NCBI GenBank assembly: GCA_947177105.1
Contig: CAMWTF010000036.1
Span: 1-12,214, forward strand
Reading direction: 5' to 3'
DNA length: 12,214 nucleotides
Source of the DNA: an uncultured Lachnospiraceae bacterium
GTDB lineage: Bacteria; Bacillota; Clostridia; Lachnospirales; Lachnospiraceae
Within the stretch, counting starts at the first letter, position 1, and each line of letters starts with the position of its first letter. Positions 6,770-12,214 of the stretch are shown one piece after another. The position numbers and the translations under genes were made by a program. The notes beneath the pieces were generated by a model. It was not told the DNA's origin. It was given only the letters and a program-made list of their open reading frames with translations, and did not search any database.

Positions 6770-9700
6770 TTATTCCTCTGCCCCATCCGCCTTTACTTTT
6801 TTCATACGCCTTCTGCTCTTTGCAGGTACGCCCGGCAGTCTCTTTTCCCTGATAAAAATATCATAAATGCAGGGAACCACCACCAGAGTAAGCAATGTGC
6901 CGTACAACAGCCCCCCAATGGTGGTGACTGCCATGGGCCTTGCCATCTCCGCACCCATATCGTTGGAGAGTACCATGGTGGACAACGCCAGAATCGTGGT
7001 CAGCGCCGTCATCAGCACCGGCCGCAGCCTGGTGCGTCCAGCCGTCAGGATGGCCTGGCGCTTCTCCATCCCCTGCTCCCGCAGCTGATTCATATAGTCG
7101 ATGAGCACGATGCCGTTATTGACGATGATTCCCGCCAGCATGACAAAGCCGATCAGAGCGATGACACTGATCTCGCTGCCGCTGAAAAACAGCCCCAGCA
7201 GGCCGCCGGTAAAGGCCAGGGGAATCGTAAACATGATGATAAAGGGCAGCAGCAGGGACTGGAATTGGGCCACCATGATCAGATACATAAACACAACGGC
7301 CAGCAACAGCATCAGCAGCACTTGGCTGATGGCATCATTGATCATCTCATTTTCACCGGAAAATACCAGGCTGTAGCCCTCCGGCACAGGAAAATCCGCC
7401 AGCCGGGCTTCCACTCTGGTGGACACCTGGCCCACATTGTAACCGTCGGCAATGGCCGCGGACACCTCTATATAACGGTTCTGATCCACACGGCTGATGG
7501 AGCTTAAAGATACCGCCGAGGAAAGCCTGGCAATCTCTGACAGAGGAATCTCCACCTCCTTGCCCTCCTCGTCCGTCCCCTTGATGGACAGATCGGCCAT
7601 CATAGCCCTGGTCAGCTGTGTGTCGCCTCCGTTGGACACATAGACCACATAATCCTTGTCTGCCGCCGCTAAGGTGGTGGCGTTGCTGGAATCCGCCAGC
7701 TTGGGGGCAATCTGAGCGAACACCTGGGCCACGGTCAATCCATACTGCACCGCCTTTTCCTTGTCAACGGTGATCCGCAGTTCCTCGCCGCTCTCGGCCA
7801 TCCCATCGGACACTTGACTGGTTCCCTCCACGGACTCCACGATGGCCGCCACATCCCCGGCGATCTGCCGCAGCGTATCCAATTCCCGGCCACGCACCTG
7901 TATGGAGATGCCGCTGCCTCCCATGGCGCTCATATCCATGCTGGAGGTGTCTACTGTGATCTCCGCATCCAGATCCGCCGTCCTGTCCAGAATCTCCTGG
8001 GCAAGCTCCTCGTTGCTGCGTTTTTTGTCCTCCCGGGCCACCACATAGATATCCGTGCTGTGGGTGCTGCTGTTGCCTCCCCCGGTCAGCATGGCCAGGG
8101 AGGAAGTGCTGGCCATGGCGCCCACATCTGTGATATCCTCCATCTCCAGTATTCTCTCCACCACCGTATCTGTCAGAGCGCCTGTCTCCTCCAGAGTGGC
8201 ATCCTCCGGCAGACGCACACTGACTGTCATCTGAGTGGAATCCATATCCGACATAAAGGCGGTGCCGTTGGTCCAGGCCAGGGCAAAGCTGATCCCCAGC
8301 ATGGCCAGAGCCAGCACCAGCACCAGGCTCTTGCACTTTAGCGCCCATCCCAGAACCTTGACATAGCCTCCGGACATGGCGGCAAAAAACCGCCCCTCCT
8401 TCTGTTCCTTGGTTCTGGTCAGCAGCTTGGAAGCCATGGCCGGCACCACCGTCAGGGCAATGATCAGACTGGCCAGCAGCGAATAAGCGATGGTCAGACC
8501 CATATCCACAAAAAGCTGCCTTGTAATGCCCTCCGTAAAGACAATGGGAGCAAATACGCACACCGTGGTCATGGTGGAGGCGATAATGGAGCCTGTTACC
8601 TCCCCGCTGCCCTCTATGGCTGCCTCCAAAATAGACTTGCCCTCTCCCCGCATCCGGTAGATATTCTCAATCACCACGATGGAGTTGTCCACCAGCATAC
8701 CAATACCCAGGGCCAGACCGGACAAGGAGATGATATTCAGGGTCACGCCGCTGAAATACATGCATACGATGGCCGTCACCAGACTGACAGGGATGGAGAA
8801 CGCCACCACCATGGTGGGCCGCAGATCCTTTAAAAATACCAGCAGTATCAAGATGGCCAGCAGTCCCCCCATCAAAATATTGCTCACGATGGAGTCCATC
8901 ACCAGGTCAATATAGATCCCCTGATCCATCAGCGTGATCACATGCAGGCTCTCATCCGCCTCCATCATATCCGCAAAACGCTCCAGCAGCAGGTCTGACA
9001 CCGCGCCGGTGGAATAACCCGTCTGTTTCTGAATAGAAAGCATACAGCCGGGACTGCCGTTCACATTGGTATAAATCTCTTCCGAGTTATCTGTGTAAAA
9101 GACATCCGCCACATCCTCCAGGGTGATCACCGGCACACCGTCCATATGTAAATCCATCAGGGGCAGGGCCTTAAGCTCCTCCAGGGTGGCAGGCTTATCT
9201 CCCACACGCACCAGATAGTCAATGCCCTCCTCCGTCACATAGCCTCCCGGCATGGAAAAATTCTGGGCGGTCAGCAGATTTTTGATCATATCCACGGTGA
9301 GGATTTCCGTCATATCCGCGCTGTCATAGGCTTCCTGCCTTGCCTCCTCCAGCTGCTTCTCCCCCTCTTTAAGCTGCTCCCTGGCCGCGTCCAGCTGCTC
9401 CTCTCCTGCTTTGATCTGTTCCTGGGCCGCATCCAGCTGGGTCTGGGCCAGCTCCATCTGATATTCCCCCAGATTGATCTGGGAGGTGGCATTGGCAAAT
9501 TCCACCGCCGCTGTCAGCTCCCCCTTTTCCACCTCGATGAGGCCGCTGTTGACCTTTTCGATGTTCTCGTCCAAAGTGGCAATGGTCTGATTCACCATTT
9601 TCTCGAAAGCCGACAACCCCATACCGTTGGTCAGAGCATTCATGGACTGCTCCAGATTGCCCCGCTGAGACAAAAGCTGCGAGTTTACACCTGCGGTAAT

Positions 9701-10876
9701 CAGCCCCAGATTGATATAGACTGTCTGAAAGTTGTCCGGATCAGCCCAGTCCAGTTCCCGCAAATCCGCAAGCATGGAGGCCATCTGTTCGTTGGAGCCC
9801 ATCTGCTTTACGATATCGCTGGCAAAAAATCTGTCCTTCAGCTGATATATCTGTTCTCTCGTCTCATCGTCAATATCCGCGTCCGAACCGGATACGCTAA
9901 AGCCCCCTGTAAGCCGGTTGTAATCCCTTAGGTAGCTGTTGGCGCTCTCCTGTATCTTGTTGATCTCATCTATACCGCTCTGCAATCCCCTGGCAGTGGC
10001 AAGATTGGTGGTCAAAGTCATCTTGGTGGACTCCAGGCTGGTCTTGGCTGTCAGCAGCTGGTTCTTGGTTTCCGCCAGCTTGGCCGCCGTCTCCTCCTGG
10101 GTTCTGGCAAGTTCGTCCTTCCCCTCCTGGAGCTCCTTCTTGCCGCTGTTTATCTCTCTAAGACCATCCTTGATCTCCTTTTTCCCGTCTTCCAGTTCCT
10201 GCTGACCGTTTTCCAGTTCCTGGCGGCCCTCCGCCAGCTGCTCCTCCGCATCCCGCATTTTATCGTCTATGGCCGCATAGATCTGCTGGTTCAGCGCATC
10301 CACCTTCTCCTGACGGATAATTACATTGACGCTCTCCTGAAGCAGACCCACGGCACTGGCGCTGGCAACGCCCTCCAGACTCTCCACCTCTGGCATCAGC
10401 ACATTGGTAACATACTCGCTGACTTGGACATATTCCATGTCCTCCACGCCCACGGCCACCATCATCACCGGCAGCATGTCCGGATTCAGCTTCATGATGA
10501 TGGGATTGCCCACGCTGTCGTCCCAATAGGACTTAATCTGGTCCAAGTTCTCCCGGATCTCCAGCGATACTGCATTCATATCCGCCGACTGGGCAAACTC
10601 CAGGATCACCATGGAATAGTTCTCCGAGGAGACGGAACTGATGCTTTCTATGTTGCTGACCGTAGCCATGGAAGACTCCACCGGCTTAGTCACCACCATC
10701 TCCACCGTCTCCGGGCTGGCCCCCACATAGGTGGTCATGACGATCACATAGGGCAGGCTGATGTTGGGCAGCAGATCAGTGGTCATGCGGGTAAAAGACA
10801 CGACCCCCAGCACAATGGCCAGCACCACGCCCACTAATACGGTATATGGTTTTTTCACGCTGAATTTTGATATCAT
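6770..10876 (-). CDS. RND (AcrB/HAE1-type) efflux permease with a large coiled-coil insertion
   Basis: This 1368-residue transporter is expected to export drugs or lipophilic molecules using the proton gradient. It has TM1 (about 10-29), porter domain, TM2-6 (about 656-815), TM7 (848-868), second porter domain (870-1175) and TM8-12 (1183-1342). TM4 carries GLALGIGMLVDNSIVVIENI (720-739): Asp730 matches AcrB Asp407, but the next residue is Asn731. TM10 has VNNGIVLIDY (1252-1261), with Asn at the AcrB Lys940 position. About 330 residues (198-525) are inserted in the first porter domain: two long heptad helices around a middle helical region. This makes it longer than the usual ~1050 residues. 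ATG 10876 follows AAGGAAA. No periplasmic adaptor or outer-membrane gene is adjacent, as expected in a monoderm. TetR follows in the operon. Confidence 0.95.
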   Translation of the reverse strand: MISKFSVKKPYTVLVGVVLAIVLGVVSFTRMTTDLLPNISLPYVIVMTTYVGASPETVEMVVTKPVESSMATVSNIESISSVSSENYSMVILEFAQSADMNAVSLEIRENLDQIKSYWDDSVGNPIIMKLNPDMLPVMMVAVGVEDMEYVQVSEYVTNVLMPEVESLEGVASASAVGLLQESVNVIIRQEKVDALNQQIYAAIDDKMRDAEEQLAEGRQELENGQQELEDGKKEIKDGLREINSGKKELQEGKDELARTQEETAAKLAETKNQLLTAKTSLESTKMTLTTNLATARGLQSGIDEINKIQESANSYLRDYNRLTGGFSVSGSDADIDDETREQIYQLKDRFFASDIVKQMGSNEQMASMLADLRELDWADPDNFQTVYINLGLITAGVNSQLLSQRGNLEQSMNALTNGMGLSAFEKMVNQTIATLDENIEKVNSGLIEVEKGELTAAVEFANATSQINLGEYQMELAQTQLDAAQEQIKAGEEQLDAAREQLKEGEKQLEEARQEAYDSADMTEILTVDMIKNLLTAQNFSMPGGYVTEEGIDYLVRVGDKPATLEELKALPLMDLHMDGVPVITLEDVADVFYTDNSEEIYTNVNGSPGCMLSIQKQTGYSTGAVSDLLLERFADMMEADESLHVITLMDQGIYIDLVMDSIVSNILMGGLLAILILLVFLKDLRPTMVVAFSIPVSLVTAIVCMYFSGVTLNIISLSGLALGIGMLVDNSIVVIENIYRMRGEGKSILEAAIEGSGEVTGSIIASTMTTVCVFAPIVFTEGITRQLFVDMGLTIAYSLLASLIIALTVVPAMASKLLTRTKEQKEGRFFAAMSGGYVKVLGWALKCKSLVLVLALAMLGISFALAWTNGTAFMSDMDSTQMTVSVRLPEDATLEETGALTDTVVERILEMEDITDVGAMASTSSLAMLTGGGNSSTHSTDIYVVAREDKKRSNEELAQEILDRTADLDAEITVDTSSMDMSAMGGSGISIQVRGRELDTLRQIAGDVAAIVESVEGTSQVSDGMAESGEELRITVDKEKAVQYGLTVAQVFAQIAPKLADSSNATTLAAADKDYVVYVSNGGDTQLTRAMMADLSIKGTDEEGKEVEIPLSEIARLSSAVSLSSISRVDQNRYIEVSAAIADGYNVGQVSTRVEARLADFPVPEGYSLVFSGENEMINDAISQVLLMLLLAVVFMYLIMVAQFQSLLLPFIIMFTIPLAFTGGLLGLFFSGSEISVIALIGFVMLAGIIVNNGIVLIDYMNQLREQGMEKRQAILTAGRTRLRPVLMTALTTILALSTMVLSNDMGAEMARPMAVTTIGGLLYGTLLTLVVVPCIYDIFIREKRLPGVPAKSRRRMKKVKADGAEE

Positions 10877-10954
10877 GATGCATTTTCCTTTCCGTCAGAG
10901 AATACTCCTGTGTATTGCAGGCCAGGCTTATCAGTTTCCCGATAGCAGGAATAA

Positions 10955-10974
10955 GCGACCGGCCAGTCGGTCGC
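10955..10974. promoter_or_regulatory. Palindromic TetR-type operator
   Basis: GCGACCG (10955-10961) and CGGTCGC (10968-10974) form a perfect 7-bp inverted repeat across 6 bp. The inner GACCG...CGGTC arrangement resembles operators of many TetR/AcrR regulators. It begins about ten bases downstream of the -10 box, at or just after the expected transcription start, where a bound repressor would block initiation or clearance. The TetR gene at the end of this operon is the likely binder; this is inferred. Confidence 0.72.
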
Positions 10975-10983
10975 CTGTTTAAA

Positions 10984-11012
10984 ATTATATGCCCCTGCCG
11001 ACGGAAAGTCAA
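10984..11012 (-). promoter_or_regulatory. Sigma-A promoter of the RND-TetR operon
   Basis: On the minus strand TTGACT (11007-11012) and TATAAT (10984-10989) are separated by exactly 17 bp. Start of transcription near 10977 gives a leader of about 100 nt to the ATG at 10876. No leader ORF with a convincing start site was seen. Confidence 0.88.
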
Positions 11013-11036
11013 TTGGCAAGCCGAACGGATATTATT

Positions 11037-11070
11037 AAAAAAAAATAAAGAAGACCTTAAAGTATCTTCT
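11037..11070 (-). terminator. Weak terminator at the end of sigH
   Basis: On the minus strand AGAAGA (11065-11070) pairs with TCTTCT (11049-11054) across a 10-base loop that contains the sigH stop codon, followed by TTA and nine T residues (11037-11045). The stem is short and A+T-rich, so termination may be partial. It separates sigH from the downstream efflux promoter. Confidence 0.42.
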
Positions 11071-11668
11071 TAATCTTGGCTTTCAGGCGCTGCAGCGCAT
11101 TGTCCGTGGATTTCTCCTCCCGGCCCAGCACCCTGGCAATCTGGCTGTAGCTCATACCGGTGAGGTACAGATCCAGCACCTGTTTTTCAAAGCTGCTGAG
11201 CTCCTTGTCGATCTGCCCCTCCAGGTATTCCACCCGCTCCCGGTCGATAAACAGAGTCTCCGGATTCTGGTCCTTATCCGGGGACAAGGCTTCCGCCAGT
11301 TCCATCTCTTCACTGTCCCCCTGACTGTTATTGCTGCCATAGAGAGACACGTAGGTATTGAGCGGCCAATGCTTCTGCCGGTGGGATGCCTGTACCGCCG
11401 TGTACATTTGCCGGCTGATGCACAGATCCGCAAAGGTATAAAAGCTGGCATCCCTGCCGCAGTCATAGTCCCGGATGGCTTTGAACAGACCAATCATACC
11501 CTCCTGGATCAGATCCTCGTTATCCCCGCCCAGAATGTACATGGACTTGGCCTTGCTGCGCACCAGATTTTTGTATTTATCCATAATGTAGTCCGTGATG
11601 CGGCTGTCTCCGCCCCGCAGGCGGTCTATCAGTTCCTCGTCACTGAACTGGCTGTATTCCCGTTCCAT
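11057..11668 (-). CDS. sigH: RNA polymerase sporulation / stationary-phase sigma factor SigH
   Basis: A 203-residue sigma-70 family factor closely resembling Bacillus sigma-H, which directs early sporulation and transition-phase genes. Region 2 (about 25-95) includes DYIMDKYKNLVRSKAKSM (26-43), the polymerase-binding DLIQEGMIGLFKAIRDYD (52-69) and the -10 recognition helix FADLCISRQMYTAVQASHRQ (79-98). Region 4 (157-203) includes LSSFEKQVLDLYLTGMSYSQ and the helix-turn-helix around IARVLGREEKSTDNALQRLK. I chose ATG 11668, with AAAAGGAG four bases before it, rather than the in-frame GTG at 11686, whose upstream GAGG is too close. rlmB is immediately upstream on the same strand, as in other Firmicutes, although the yacP gene that sits between them in Bacillus is absent. 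No clear separate promoter is visible in the 84-bp gap. Confidence 0.95.
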   Translation of the reverse strand: MEREYSQFSDEELIDRLRGGDSRITDYIMDKYKNLVRSKAKSMYILGGDNEDLIQEGMIGLFKAIRDYDCGRDASFYTFADLCISRQMYTAVQASHRQKHWPLNTYVSLYGSNNSQGDSEEMELAEALSPDKDQNPETLFIDRERVEYLEGQIDKELSSFEKQVLDLYLTGMSYSQIARVLGREEKSTDNALQRLKAKIKKIL

Positions 11669-11752
11669 GGCACTCCTTTTACCCACCCTCTGCTAGCTGC
11701 CCCGCACTTCGTTTCTTGTAAACTCTTGTCCGATCTCCCACCGGATCGTGCT

Positions 11753-12214
11753 TCACTTTGCTGTGCTTTGGCCCACGCTCGTACGCTGCCGCACAATCTC
11801 ATACGCCAGCACTCCGGCAGCCACGGAGGCATTCAAGGAGTCGATATCTCCCATCATGGGGATAGCCGCAATCATATCACATTTTTCCCTGACCAGACGG
11901 CCCACGCCCTCTCCCTCACTGCCAATTACCAGACCGATGGGCCCTTTCAGATCCAGGTCATACATCCGGGTGCCGCCCATATCCGCACAGACAAACCAGA
12001 TGCCCTTCTTCTTCAGATCCTCGATAGTCTTGGCCAGATTGGTGACCCGGGCAACGGGCGTGTAGTTCAAAGCTCCCGCCGAGGTGCGCGCCACCGTGGC
12101 CGTCAGACCCACCGCCCTGTTTTTGGGGATGACCACCCCATGGGCCCCCGCCAGATTGGCAGTTCGGAGGCTGGCCCACAGATTGAGAGGATCCACGATA
12201 TTGTCCAGCAGAAT
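11753..12214 (-). CDS. rlmB: RlmB-type 23S rRNA 2'-O-methyltransferase (SpoU/TrmH superfamily), 5' end cut by the window edge
   Basis: The C-terminal 153 residues of a SPOUT (knotted) methyltransferase that uses S-adenosylmethionine to methylate a ribose in 23S rRNA; family members of this subtype modify G2251. Visible are motif 1 region DPLNLWASLRTANLAGAHGV, the subfamily segment VGLTATVARTSAGALNYTPV, motif 2 GPIGLVIGSEGEGVGRLV, and motif 3 IPMMGDIDSLNASVAAGVLAYE. Motifs 2 and 3 build the knot and cofactor site and look intact. The usual NLG of motif 1 reads NLW here (codon 12176-12178), an unusual change. The N-terminal substrate-binding domain is off the window. Linkage to sigH supports RlmB over other TrmH-like enzymes. 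The 84 bp downstream to sigH hold no clear terminator, so the two may be co-transcribed. Confidence 0.9.
   Translation of the reverse strand: MLLDNIVDPLNLWASLRTANLAGAHGVVIPKNRAVGLTATVARTSAGALNYTPVARVTNLAKTIEDLKKKGIWFVCADMGGTRMYDLDLKGPIGLVIGSEGEGVGRLVREKCDMIAAIPMMGDIDSLNASVAAGVLAYEIVRQRTSVGQSTAK

Noticed and set aside
6422..7507. A 361-codon plus-strand open frame antisense to the RND and TetR genes
   Set aside because: It is rich in His, Gln and Asp without domains, typical of a reverse-strand shadow of a G+C-rich coding region, and the opposite strand holds clear RND and TetR motifs.
10776..11012. A 78-codon minus-strand frame upstream of the RND gene
   Set aside because: Its TTG start is the promoter -35 box, and the frame overlaps the RND start in another phase with no domain content.
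1..12214. CRISPR array, insertion sequence or prophage
   Set aside because: No regularly spaced repeats, transposase motifs or phage structural genes were seen; the seven-residue periodicity near 10110-10240 is coiled-coil coding sequence.

Overview
The window looks like chromosomal DNA from an anaerobic, endospore-lineage Firmicute, most likely a Lachnospiraceae-type Clostridium relative. The reasons are a sporulation sigma factor of the SigH type next to an RlmB-type methyltransferase, strong sigma-A promoters (TTGACA/TATAAT with 17-bp spacers), GGAGG-type ribosome binding sites, and an RND exporter with no outer-membrane partner. Overall G+C is above half, except for one A+T-rich gene. The genus call is an inference from gene content, not a database match.

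Layout. Positions 1-1150 (minus) hold the first 383 codons of an MgtE magnesium channel, cut by the window edge. It has its own sigma-A promoter, and its leader contains a possible overlapping upstream ORF. Positions 1277-1933 (minus) encode a YigZ/IMPACT protein. A divergent intergenic region separates it from a class A penicillin-binding protein (2144-4846, plus), which ends at a 16-bp hairpin terminator. An A+T-rich membrane protein resembling DUF6512 follows (4972-5490, plus). It converges on a tRNA-Thr(GGT) gene (5555-5627, minus), with a shared hairpin between them. Next on the minus strand are a small unrecognised protein with a clear promoter (5734-6030), then a two-gene operon: a 1368-residue RND exporter (6770-10876) followed 3 bp later by a TetR-family regulator (6125-6766). 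The operon promoter (10984-11012) has a TetR-style palindrome just downstream of its -10 box, which suggests autoregulation. The right end carries sigH (11057-11668, minus) behind the 3' part of rlmB (11753-12214, minus, cut by the edge).

How the genes work together. The TetR/RND pair is a drug- or lipid-efflux style operon controlled by its own product. The rest are housekeeping genes: Mg2+ uptake, cell wall synthesis, rRNA methylation, stationary-phase transcription and one tRNA. The most unusual items are the ~330-residue coiled-coil hairpin inserted in the RND porter domain, the promoter plus overlapping uORF ahead of mgtE, the Gly-to-Trp change in RlmB motif 1, and the C55 in the tRNA T-loop. 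I see no CRISPR array, insertion sequence or prophage.
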